From Streptomyces sp. PKU-EA00015 (GTDB taxonomy: Bacteria > Actinomycetota > Actinomycetes > Streptomycetales > Streptomycetaceae): a stretch of 64,000 nt of DNA. The stretch is taken from NCBI RefSeq assembly GCF_013387495.1, contig NZ_JABZEE010000005.1, positions 124,001 to 188,000 of the forward strand, in the 5' to 3' direction. A model generated the notes under the pieces. The model was given only the letters and a program-made list of their open reading frames with translations, was not told where the DNA came from and searched no databases. Numbering within the stretch: the stretch's first letter is position 1; each line of letters begins with the position of its first letter. A program made the position numbers and the translations under genes. Positions 17,047 to 24,737 of the stretch are shown one piece after another.

Positions 17047-18006
17047 TCAGCGCGGTCCGGGTCCATGGCGCGGACCGCCGAAGAAGCGTTCCTGTGCCAC
17101 CATCTCGGCCAACCCTTCGGGCAGGGTCACTTCGGGGGCGAAGCCGAACGCGTCGGCGGCCACCGAGATGTCGGCGCCCGTGTGCCGGATGTCGCCCGGC
17201 TGCGCAGCCGTCCGCCGGAGGTCGATCCGGCCGGTCATGCATTCCACGATGGCGATGGCCTCGTTCATGGAAGCGCGGCTACCTCCACCGATGTTGGCGA
17301 CTCCGGTGAACTCCGCCTGGGCGGCGCCCCGCATCGCGGTCACCGTGTCCGCCACGTACGTGAAGTCCCTGGTCTGCTCGCCGTCCCCGTACAGCGCGAA
17401 GGGCTCGTCGCGCACCGCGGCGGCCACGAGCCGGGCGAACGCCATGTCGGGCCGCTGCCGGGGCCCGTAGACGGTGAAGAGGCGCAGCGACACGGTGGGC
17501 ACGCCGAAGGCGGTGCGGTACAGCTCGCACAGGTGCTCGGCCGCCAGCTTGGTCACCCCGTAGGGGGAGACCGGCCGGGGGCACAGGGTTTCGGCGGTGG
17601 GGAGGTCCGCCGCGTGTCCGTACACGGACGAGCTGGAGGCGTAGACGAGCTTGCGCAGCGGCATCCCGCGCGTGGCCTCCAGGAGAGCCTGCGTGGTCAG
17701 CACGTTGCGGCTGGTGTAGCGCGGGAACTCCCGTCCCCATGAGGGGCGTACGCCGGGCTCCCCGGCCAGGTGGTAGACCACCTCGGCGCCGTCGAGAGCC
17801 CGGGCCAGGTCCGTTTCCAGGAGGTCGGCCAACCGGAAGTCGAAGCCGTCCGAGCGTCGCAGCACATCCAGGTTGTGTTCCTTCAGTTTCGGATCGTAGG
17901 TGTCCGTGACCGCGTCGATGCCCACCACCTCGTCCCCGGCCGCGAGCAGATGCGCGCAGAGGTGGGAGCCGATGAAACCGGCAGCGCCGGTGACGACGGC
18001 CCGCAT
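17047..18006 (-). CDS. NAD-dependent nucleotide-sugar epimerase/dehydratase
   Basis: 319 aa extended SDR. Rossmann motif GAAGFIGSH at residues 7-15, 'YASSSSVYG' carrying the catalytic Ser, 'SPYGVTK' carrying YxxxK, and 'RLFTVYGPRQRPDMAF' are as in UDP-glucose/UDP-glucuronate 4-epimerase relatives. It should act on a nucleotide-activated sugar. ATG 18006 overlaps the stop of the LOG gene (TGATG), so it is translationally coupled and is the last gene of the GT2-GT4-LOG-epimerase operon. The exact sugar and chemistry (epimerase, dehydratase or decarboxylase) cannot be fixed. Confidence 0.85.
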   Translation of the reverse strand: MRAVVTGAAGFIGSHLCAHLLAAGDEVVGIDAVTDTYDPKLKEHNLDVLRRSDGFDFRLADLLETDLARALDGAEVVYHLAGEPGVRPSWGREFPRYTSRNVLTTQALLEATRGMPLRKLVYASSSSVYGHAADLPTAETLCPRPVSPYGVTKLAAEHLCELYRTAFGVPTVSLRLFTVYGPRQRPDMAFARLVAAAVRDEPFALYGDGEQTRDFTYVADTVTAMRGAAQAEFTGVANIGGGSRASMNEAIAIVECMTGRIDLRRTAAQPGDIRHTGADISVAADAFGFAPEVTLPEGLAEMVAQERFFGGPRHGPGPR

Positions 18007-18581
18007 CAGACCCTGTCTCCGCGGGGGCGGGACCGCCGCGCCCATTCCCGCTCCGCCGTCTCCACCGCCGCCGGCGCGTCATCGGCGATCGAGAACAGGT
18101 CGCGCTCCTGCCCGTCGGTGAACCCGCGGTCCCGCACGTCGCGCACCAGCCGGGCGAACTGCCGCCAGGCCCCGTCGACATCGACCAGGACCAGCGGCTT
18201 GTTCATGCGCCCCAGATGCGTCAGGGACATGACCTCGAGGACCTCGTCCAGGGTGCCGTAGCCACCGGCCAGCGCGACGAAGGCATCCGAGCGTTCGAGC
18301 ATCTCGCGCTTGCGGTCGTGCATCGTGTCGGTCACGGTGAAGTCCTGGGGCGGCGCCTCGCCGGGCGCCTCCCGCCCGAAGAGGAAGCGGGGCATGACCC
18401 CCTCGATACGGGCGCCCGCGTGCGAAGCCGCCCAGGCGACCTCGCCCATGAGTCCGGAACCCGCCCCGCCGTAGACGAGCGTGTGTCCGCGCTCCGCCAC
18501 GGTACGTCCGACCTGTCTCGCCGCACGCGCCTGCGCGGCGGAGCTGCCCGCCCGGGACCCGCAGAAGACACAGATGCGCAT
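18006..18581 (-). CDS. LOG-family protein (lysine decarboxylase fold, NMP phosphoribohydrolase-like)
   Basis: 191 aa. The family hydrolyses the N-glycosidic bond of nucleoside 5'-monophosphates, releasing base and ribose 5-phosphate (cytokinin-activating LOG enzymes). 'ICVFCGSRAGSS', 'YGGAGSGLMGEVA', 'MHDRKREML' with the catalytic Arg, and 'AGGYGTLDE' are visible. The last is the family's PGGxGTxxE motif with Ala in place of the first Pro. ATG 18581 has AGGA about 7 nt upstream. It sits between a glycosyltransferase and an epimerase in one operon, unusual for a housekeeping LOG. A role in producing or recycling a nucleotide-derived building block is possible but inferred. Confidence 0.85.
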   Translation of the reverse strand: MRICVFCGSRAGSSAAQARAARQVGRTVAERGHTLVYGGAGSGLMGEVAWAASHAGARIEGVMPRFLFGREAPGEAPPQDFTVTDTMHDRKREMLERSDAFVALAGGYGTLDEVLEVMSLTHLGRMNKPLVLVDVDGAWRQFARLVRDVRDRGFTDGQERDLFSIADDAPAAVETAEREWARRSRPRGDRV

Positions 18582-18606
18582 GGGCGGTCCTGGTGGCACC
18601 GTCACG

Positions 18607-19779
18607 TCAAGCCTCCCCGTCCCGGCGGCCGGTGCGGATGCCGGCCGGGCCTGCACCGTCGCTCGCTGCGGCCAACACGTGCCGGTACAGCTGAAGGTAA
18701 CGATCCGTCACGGAGACGAGTGAGAACTCTGTCTCGGCGCGCCGCCGGGACTCCTCGCCCATGACTTCCAGTCGCTCCCGGGCGGGCAGTTGCGCGAGAG
18801 CTGTGGCGAAGTCCGCGACGGCGGGCGGGACGAGCCACCCGTTCCGACCGGCGTGGACGAGTTCCCGGTGCCCGGGGATGTCCGACACGAGCAGGGGTAG
18901 TCCGCTCGCCATGGCTTCGAGCCCGGAGTTGGGCATCCCTTCGGCGAGCGAGGTGGAGACGTAGACGTCGGCCAGGGCGTAGTGACGCTCGGGAGACTTG
19001 GTGGCACCCAGCCAGGTGACCCCGGCGGGCAGCCCCCGGGTGTCGAACGCCGGGCCGTACGTCGCGTCGCTCGGGCCGACCAGCAGCAGCCTCAGCCCTT
19101 CGGCGTTCGCCGCGGAAACGGCGTCGACCAGGAGGTCGACACGCTTCTGCGAGGTCAGCCGCCCGACGAACAGGGCCACCGTCTCGTCGGGGCCCACGCC
19201 GTGGCGCGCCCGTGCGGCCGCGCGGGCCGCCCGGTCCGTGACACGGAAACGTCGCGTGTCCACGCCGTTGGGGAGGGCGACGATCCGGTGCGCGGGAACT
19301 CCCCCGTCCCTGATCTCCCGGTACACGCCCGAGTTCAGGCAGACGAAGGCCGAGACGCTCGCCCGCGCGGCACGGAACTCCGCGGTCAGGTACCGCAGCG
19401 CATGGCCGCTGGTCGGCACCTTCAGAACGACCGGGCACCCCGTGCGGTGCGCCACCTCCTGGACCAGCCGCGCCTGTGCCTCGGGCCAGAAGTACGAGAA
19501 ACCCATCACGTGGAGGACGAAGGGGCCTTGCTCGCGGGCTGCCAACAGGTGCTCCCTGACGCCCTCGTAGTAGCCGGCGTCCCCGACGACCGGGAACCGT
19601 CTGACGGGCACCGCCGGGTTGCCGTGGTCCTCGGTGTTGGACTCGGAGGTCAGGATCTCGACGGGCACGGTGGCGGACAACCGGTCGGTCAGCGCCGCCG
19701 TGTGGTTCTCCAGACCCCCCACACCGGGAAGCCAGTTGTCGCCCAGGACGTACACGCGGGTGCCGGATCCGGTGCTCAT
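18607..19779 (-). CDS. Family 4 (GT-B) glycosyltransferase
   Basis: 390 aa retaining-type GT-B protein. The N-terminal half begins 'VYVLGDNWLPGVGGLENHTAAL', the Gly-rich acceptor loop of GT4 enzymes. The C-terminal half has 'LFVGRLTSQKRVDLLVDAV' and the nucleotide-sugar motif 'SLAEGMPNSGLEAMASGLPLL' carrying E-x7-E. No membrane segments are seen. Its start overlaps the upstream GT2 gene by 4 nt (ATGA), so the two glycosyltransferases are coupled. The donor and acceptor are unknown. Confidence 0.87.
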   Translation of the reverse strand: MSTGSGTRVYVLGDNWLPGVGGLENHTAALTDRLSATVPVEILTSESNTEDHGNPAVPVRRFPVVGDAGYYEGVREHLLAAREQGPFVLHVMGFSYFWPEAQARLVQEVAHRTGCPVVLKVPTSGHALRYLTAEFRAARASVSAFVCLNSGVYREIRDGGVPAHRIVALPNGVDTRRFRVTDRAARAAARARHGVGPDETVALFVGRLTSQKRVDLLVDAVSAANAEGLRLLLVGPSDATYGPAFDTRGLPAGVTWLGATKSPERHYALADVYVSTSLAEGMPNSGLEAMASGLPLLVSDIPGHRELVHAGRNGWLVPPAVADFATALAQLPARERLEVMGEESRRRAETEFSLVSVTDRYLQLYRHVLAAASDGAGPAGIRTGRRDGEA

Positions 19780-20756
19780 GCCGACTTGGCTATTCCGATC
19801 CAGTAGGCGGTGTGCGCGACGAGCGCGTACCAGGCCGTGCCCGGGGAGGCGAGGGCGGGCCGCACGAAGTGACCCATGAGGTAGCGGCGTCCCAGTGCGG
19901 AACCGAGGCTGCCGTGTGGCGCGTAGAGGGAGCGGTAGGTCCCCTCCCGGCCCCTCAGGTAGTAGGTCGCGACCGTCTCCTTCACGGAACTGACCGGCTT
20001 GTGCCTGGCGGTCATGGCGTCGGAGTATCCCAAGGTCCGGCCCGCACGGGACAGAGCCGCCCTCATCCGGTGGGAGGTCTGGCCGCTGACGCTCGGACCG
20101 CGCCCTTCGGTGAAGAACCGGTCGCCGAGGAGGGACGCCGCGCCCGACACCTCCAGCGACAGGTTCCGGCAGTCCAGGCGGGACGAGGAGCCCGCCCGCC
20201 GGTCGACGTACCGGGTGAAGCTGTACCGCATCAACTCCGATTCACACAGGGTGACGTACCTGCTCCACAGCTTCTCGGACCGCCCGAACAGCCAACTCGG
20301 GCCGGCGACTCCGATGTGATCCGGATGCCGGGAGTAGTGGTGCGCGATCGAGGAGAGCCAGTCCGGCGCCACCGTGCAGTCGGAGTCGGTGAAGGCCACG
20401 TGGCTCGCCGACGTGCGGCTGAGTGCGTAGTTCAAGGCGCCCGCCTGACCGGCCGTACCGCGGTTCGGCAAGATCGCCAGCTGGTCCCGCAGGGCTCGTG
20501 GCAACTGCTCCTCGAGCGGTGGCTCGGAATGGTCGTCCACCACCGTCAAGGAGGCCTTGTGCCAGCGATTGGCGCTCTCCGCCTCGTCCTGGTTGTGGCG
20601 AATGGTGTGCAGGACGGACTCTATGCAGGCTTCGAGTTCGGTCAGCCTGTCGAGCCGCAGTCCGGGCGGACCGGTACGGCTGAGACGCACCGGAACGACG
20701 ACTTCGATCGTCGAGTGAATCGTGCTTTCGGCGGGAGAGCTGGAATTTTCGTCCAC
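19776..20756 (-). CDS. Family 2 glycosyltransferase
   Basis: 326 aa. GT-A fold with 'IEVVVPVRLS' at the start, 'LTVVDDHSEPP', 'NRGTAGQAGALNYAL' and the DXD-like 'FTDSDCTV'. A single C-terminal hydrophobic stretch ('AWYALVAHTAYWIGIA') may peripherally anchor it. Inverting transfer from a nucleotide sugar is expected. The start is GTG 20756 with GAGGAG upstream. It heads the leftward operon and is divergent from the methyltransferase across a 170-nt region. Confidence 0.83.
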   Translation of the reverse strand: MDENSSSPAESTIHSTIEVVVPVRLSRTGPPGLRLDRLTELEACIESVLHTIRHNQDEAESANRWHKASLTVVDDHSEPPLEEQLPRALRDQLAILPNRGTAGQAGALNYALSRTSASHVAFTDSDCTVAPDWLSSIAHHYSRHPDHIGVAGPSWLFGRSEKLWSRYVTLCESELMRYSFTRYVDRRAGSSSRLDCRNLSLEVSGAASLLGDRFFTEGRGPSVSGQTSHRMRAALSRAGRTLGYSDAMTARHKPVSSVKETVATYYLRGREGTYRSLYAPHGSLGSALGRRYLMGHFVRPALASPGTAWYALVAHTAYWIGIAKSA

Positions 20757-20915
20757 CCGTCCACTCCTCGTCGGTCCGTGACGGCAGGCGGTGACAGGGC
20801 CGGAAGGTCATGTGGCTCGGCAGTCATTCTCACCGGCTTTCCGGAGTCGTGTCTACACCGCGTCCCGGCGCCCGCTCCCGTTCATCGCGCCCTTCCCAAC
20901 CCCCGTGGCAGCGGA

Positions 20916-20921
20916 TACTGT
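20916..20921 (+). promoter_or_regulatory. -10 box TACTGT before the methyltransferase
   Basis: TACTGT lies 7 nt upstream of ATG 20929, the same leaderless geometry as at murI and lnt. The divergent 20757-20928 region must also hold the promoter of the leftward operon, which I could not place. Confidence 0.4.
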
Positions 20922-20928
20922 CCGCGGT

Positions 20929-21735
20929 ATGTTGCGGCCTGTCACGTTACAACGATGCAGACAGTGGACGTTCTTGATGTCCGACCGGATCTTCGATCTG
21001 CGATCGCCGAACATCCCCATGGCTCCCGCGGAATTGCGCTCACGCGTATCCGGGACCTCACGAAAAACGTGGTTCGACAGGTCCGGGAGGAATATCGCGG
21101 CGATCGTGCAGAATGAAGTCCCGCGACATCACCGTCCCGCTCGCGTCCTCGACCTCGGGTGCGGATGCGGTCGGGTCCTGCGCCATCTCGCCACGTCCCC
21201 CCGTCTGGAACTGCACGCCGCGGAGATCCAGCCCGACCTTCTGACCTGGTGCCGTGGAAACCTGCAACCCGTGCGGTACGTGAACAACCGCGTCGAACCG
21301 CCCCTGCCCTACGAGGACGACACCTTCGACCTGATCTACGCCATCAGCGTCTTCACCCACCTCCCCGCACCGCTGCACACCCGCTGGCTCTGCGAACTGT
21401 CCAGGATCCTCGGACCGGACGGCCGCATCGTGATGACGGAGAGAGGAGAGGCGTACACGGGACAGCTGACGCCGGAGGAACTGCGCCGGCTGAGGTCGGA
21501 CGGGATCGCCGTACGCAATGAGCGGCTGCCGGGCACGAACGCGTGCGACACCTTCGTCAGCCGGCCATGGATCGAACAGGAGATGGGCCGCGCCGGACTC
21601 CGTCTGGTGAGGAGCTACGCCGCGGATCCCCGGATCCGCCCTCGAGGACGCTCACGGCGGGACCACCCCGGCCAGGACCTGCTGGTCGCAGAGGTGAACC
21701 AGCACCGCCAGGGCGCACGGGAACGAGGCGGATGA
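20929..21735 (+). CDS. Class I SAM-dependent methyltransferase
   Basis: About 268 aa. Motif I is 'VLDLGCGCGRVLRHL', followed by the acidic 'HAAEIQPDLL' and motif III-like 'FDLIYAISVFTHLP', typical of small-molecule methyltransferases of the Methyltransf_11/25 type. The C-terminal part is Arg-rich. Start choice is uncertain: ATG 20929 has a leaderless -10, while ATG 20977 (MSDRIFDLRS) gives a shorter N-terminus but no ribosome site. It is first gene of the rightward arm, and its stop overlaps the next start (ATGA). Confidence 0.75.
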   Translation: MLRPVTLQRCRQWTFLMSDRIFDLRSPNIPMAPAELRSRVSGTSRKTWFDRSGRNIAAIVQNEVPRHHRPARVLDLGCGCGRVLRHLATSPRLELHAAEIQPDLLTWCRGNLQPVRYVNNRVEPPLPYEDDTFDLIYAISVFTHLPAPLHTRWLCELSRILGPDGRIVMTERGEAYTGQLTPEELRRLRSDGIAVRNERLPGTNACDTFVSRPWIEQEMGRAGLRLVRSYAADPRIRPRGRSRRDHPGQDLLVAEVNQHRQGARERGG

Positions 21736-22430
21736 CGACGAACGCACCCGGGCTCGCGCCGTTGACGGACAGCGCAACAGCCGAACTCTGGGCGTCCGAA
21801 GTGCTTGTCGCACGCGGACTCTGGCGGCGGCGCCATCCACGGCTGCCCTATTACTCACTCGGCTCGGCGGTCTTCCTCGACAGTGCCGGCGCCGACGGGA
21901 CGCCCTACCGCCATGAACTCCCGGCAGGAAACGCGTTCCTGATGCGACGGTTCGCGAGCCTGTACGAGCTGCTGTTCTCCCGTCTCGCCGAACTCCTGGG
22001 GTCCCCCACCGTACCCGCCGAGGGCCTGGCACTCCCGGGCTTCCAGATCATGGAGCCGCATGCCGACTTCACACGTCCCGTGGCGGCCATGCATTACGAC
22101 CTGCAGTACCGCAAGCTGCGCTGGTGGCACGGGACGGTGGACCGCTCCTGCGAGCAGGCGTCGTTCACCGTCCCGCTCCTCGTCCCCACCGGGGGCGCGG
22201 GCATCGTCTTCTGGCTGCACTCCACCGGCCCGGCGGGCGACCACCGGCTCCACGCGCTGCGCAGGGAGGCGATCCCCTACACGCCGGGGGCGATGCTGCT
22301 GCACTCGGGGCACGAGCTCCACCAGATCGCTCCGCTGCATCCGTCCTCGCTCCTCGACCCCGACAGGCCCCGGATCACGCTGCAAGGTCACGCCCTGAAG
22401 ATCGACGACGTCTGGCAGTGCTACTGGTAG
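21732..22430 (+). CDS. Putative Fe(II)/2-oxoglutarate-dependent dioxygenase-like protein
   Basis: 232 aa. I see a possible 2-His-1-carboxylate triad: His121 and Asp123 in 'AAMHYDLQY', then 'HSGHELHQIAP' (His194 or His197), and Arg214 in 'RPRITLQGH' as a candidate 2-oxoglutarate ligand. Surrounding beta strands ('SFTVPLLV', 'GIVFWLHS', 'YTPGAMLLH') fit a double-stranded beta-helix. No close family name comes to mind. It overlaps the methyltransferase by 4 nt and is followed after 14 nt by a second dioxygenase-like gene, so two oxidations of one scaffold are possible. Assignment rests on motif pattern alone. Confidence 0.6.
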   Translation: MTTNAPGLAPLTDSATAELWASEVLVARGLWRRRHPRLPYYSLGSAVFLDSAGADGTPYRHELPAGNAFLMRRFASLYELLFSRLAELLGSPTVPAEGLALPGFQIMEPHADFTRPVAAMHYDLQYRKLRWWHGTVDRSCEQASFTVPLLVPTGGAGIVFWLHSTGPAGDHRLHALRREAIPYTPGAMLLHSGHELHQIAPLHPSSLLDPDRPRITLQGHALKIDDVWQCYW

Positions 22431-22444
22431 CAAAGGGAGCAGCC

Positions 22445-23599
22445 GTGCCGGAACCACCGCGAGAACCACGCCTGCAGTGGGCCGTCGACGGCCCCGAGGC
22501 GGCTCCGGGCGTGCTCCGCGGGGCGAACGCCGCGGGCCTGGATCTGTCCTACGCCAATCTGAGCGGCGGGAACCTCCGCGACGGGGAGGGCACGGCCGAC
22601 CTGCGCGGGACTGACTTCTCCGGTGCCCGGCTGGTCGGTGCCAACCTGCGCGGGGCGAGGCTCGACGGAGCGAGGCTGGCCGGCGCCGACCTGCGGCGCA
22701 CCGATCTGCGCCGGGCGGACCTGCGCCACGCCGACCTGCGGGACGCGGACCTGCGCCACGCGGATCTGCGGGAGGCGGACGTCCGGGACGCGGTCCTGAC
22801 CGGCGCGGTCCTCGCCGCCGCCGACCTGCGCGGAGCACGTCTGCCGGACGACCTGTCGGCGACGGCGGTGCCTCGCCACCTGACCGGTCGGCCGTACCGG
22901 CAGCCGGACCAGGACGAGGTGGAGCGATTCGTGGCGGAGGGGCTGCTGCGCTGGTCGGCGACACCCGCAGGTGCGCGGCTCGCCGAGCTCGCCGCACTGG
23001 CCTGCCGGCGCCTGTTCGCGCTTCCCGCCGCCGAGAAGAAGGAGTGCTGGTCGGGTCTCGTCCGCAATCACGACCCCGGGTGGAGCGTCACACCCGGGGC
23101 GCCCCACACCCAGCGGTGGCACGTCAGCGCCGCTGAGCCCGGACTGAACTGGCCGCGCTCGCTGGGGAACGAACTCGCCGAAATGACCGAACTCATCACC
23201 CTCGCGTGCACCACGGTGGTGCCGTTCCTGGACGCGGTCGCCGCGCACCTGTCGCTCACCGGGGGAAGGGAACGCGGCATCGGCCTCGCTCGCGGCAGCA
23301 TCACCGTCCGGCTGCTGCACTACACGGGCTCCGGACCCGGGGACCGTTTCCCCGAGCACCAGGACAGCGGGGTGGCCACCCTGCACATCTACGAGGACCC
23401 GCCGGGCCTGGATGTGAGCGAAGGCGGCAGCTGGCGCGCGGCGGATCTGCGGTCGGCGCCGCTCCTCGGTGCGGGCCGGGCCCTCGGCCGGGTGTCCACC
23501 GTACGACCGCTGACCCACCGGGTGGGCCCCGGTGAGCGGTCGAGGAACGCCGCCGCGATCTTCTTCCACGCGAGCACGGGTGTGCTCCGGACCGACTGA
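22445..23599 (+). CDS. Pentapeptide-repeat / isopenicillin N synthase-like dioxygenase fusion
   Basis: 384 aa. Residues about 27-132 are pentapeptide repeats (A(D/N)LRx: 'ADLRRTDLRRADLRHADLRD' and neighbours), a right-handed quadrilateral beta-helix. Residues about 155-384 resemble the IPNS-like 2OG-Fe(II) family: 'LFALPAAEKKECW' as in the N-terminal DIOX_N region, the metal motif His305-x-Asp307 ('PEHQDSGVATL'), distal His358 ('LTHRV') and Arg367 near 'AAIFFH'. All metal ligands are therefore present. GTG 22445 is set by AAAGGGAG 7 nt upstream; the longer frame is a shadow of the preceding gene. This architecture is not one I know. It sits between another dioxygenase-like gene and a radical SAM enzyme. 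Confidence 0.8.
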   Translation: MPEPPREPRLQWAVDGPEAAPGVLRGANAAGLDLSYANLSGGNLRDGEGTADLRGTDFSGARLVGANLRGARLDGARLAGADLRRTDLRRADLRHADLRDADLRHADLREADVRDAVLTGAVLAAADLRGARLPDDLSATAVPRHLTGRPYRQPDQDEVERFVAEGLLRWSATPAGARLAELAALACRRLFALPAAEKKECWSGLVRNHDPGWSVTPGAPHTQRWHVSAAEPGLNWPRSLGNELAEMTELITLACTTVVPFLDAVAAHLSLTGGRERGIGLARGSITVRLLHYTGSGPGDRFPEHQDSGVATLHIYEDPPGLDVSEGGSWRAADLRSAPLLGAGRALGRVSTVRPLTHRVGPGERSRNAAAIFFHASTGVLRTD

Positions 23600-23611
23600 G
23601 CAGGTGATCTG

Positions 23612-24724
23612 ATGAACAGGCCCGTACCCGCGCTGAAGTACCTCACGATCAAGCCCAACATCCACTGCACGAGCGACTGTCCCTACTGCTCTTCCCGGCA
23701 GATGCTCTTCCAGGCGTCGAAGGACGTCCGGCTCGGCGTGGACGACTGGGCGAGGGTGATCCGAGAAGCGGACGAGCTGGGAGCGAGCTATCTCGACATC
23801 AGCGGCGGTGAACCCACCATCTACGCGGGCCTGCCCGCCGTCGTCTGGGAGGCGAAGCGTCTGGGCTGGTTCGTCTCGATCAATACCACCGGTTTCCAAT
23901 TGGAGCAGCAGACCGACGAACTGGTTTCGGCCGGACTCGACCAGGCGTGCATATCGATCATGAGCCTCGATCCGGAAACACACAACAGGCTCCGCACATC
24001 CCGGGACGGATGGCAGCGGATGTTCGCCGGAATGAGAGCGGTCGCGGAAAGCTCGCTGCGGCTGGTACTGCACTTCATCCTGAGCAGGCAGAATTTCCGC
24101 GAGTTACCGGAAGTGATCTCTTTCGCCTTCGAGAACGGGGCGAACTCGCTGGCCTTCGTGTATCCGGAGAACGATCATATTGACCGGTCGCTGCTGATGA
24201 CGCGTGACGACATATCCGAGTTCCGGGCGAAGGTTCTTCCGGAAGCCACCGAGAGGTACCGGGAACTGGGCCGGTTCGGCGAGGAGTTTCCGGTCATGTT
24301 CCCCGACGACCTCGTCGGGGCGGACTACGCGCTCGGCAAGTACTGGGCGTCCGTCGAGGAAGCACACGAGCGGTGCGACAAGCCCGACACCTTTCTCCTC
24401 GTCTACCCGAACGGATCCGTCCTGCCCTGCAACGGCATCGAGTACGCGCACGAGCCCATCATCGGCAACGTGTTGCGGCAGAGCCTGCGCGAGGTGTGGT
24501 CCGGGGAGAGCATGAGGGGATTCCGGGACGGCCGGATCCCCTACTGCGAGCACTGCCCCATCAAACGGCACTGCTCGGTCTCGGTGGCGACCACGAAGAA
24601 CCCGCCCTACTACGCGGACGTGGTGAAGCGGGTTCCCGATTTCCTGGCACCGACCCGTCCCGCGGTCCGCCGGGGCACCGGGGAGCGGCTGGTCCTTCCT
24701 GTCGTCACCCGGGACCAGCTCTGA
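23612..24724 (+). CDS. Radical SAM protein with C-terminal SPASM/twitch-type cluster
   Basis: 370 aa. The [4Fe-4S]-SAM motif is Cys19-x3-Cys23-x2-Cys26 ('HCTSDCPYC'), followed by 'ISGGEPT', which contacts SAM. Toward the C-terminus Cys273, Cys312, Cys315 and Cys321 ('LPCNGIEYAHEP', 'CEHCPIKRHC') can hold one auxiliary cluster, as in SPASM/twitch enzymes that modify peptides, sugars or aminocyclitols. No precursor-peptide gene is visible nearby. The neighbours are sugar-active enzymes, so a carbohydrate or nucleoside substrate is more likely than a peptide. It follows the fusion gene by 12 nt and starts with a weak GCAGGTG ribosome site. Confidence 0.85.
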   Translation: MNRPVPALKYLTIKPNIHCTSDCPYCSSRQMLFQASKDVRLGVDDWARVIREADELGASYLDISGGEPTIYAGLPAVVWEAKRLGWFVSINTTGFQLEQQTDELVSAGLDQACISIMSLDPETHNRLRTSRDGWQRMFAGMRAVAESSLRLVLHFILSRQNFRELPEVISFAFENGANSLAFVYPENDHIDRSLLMTRDDISEFRAKVLPEATERYRELGRFGEEFPVMFPDDLVGADYALGKYWASVEEAHERCDKPDTFLLVYPNGSVLPCNGIEYAHEPIIGNVLRQSLREVWSGESMRGFRDGRIPYCEHCPIKRHCSVSVATTKNPPYYADVVKRVPDFLAPTRPAVRRGTGERLVLPVVTRDQL

Positions 24725-24737
24725 CGGGAGGCGACGG

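Noticed and set aside
22560..22850. Repeated DNA in the fusion gene considered as CRISPR-like or tandem-repeat array
   Set aside because: The repeat period follows codons for A(D/N)LRx pentapeptides. There are no constant repeats with unique spacers.
23612..24724. Radical SAM gene considered as RiPP maturase
   Set aside because: No short precursor-peptide ORF with a ribosome site was found in the gaps around it, all of which are under 20 nt on the rightward arm.
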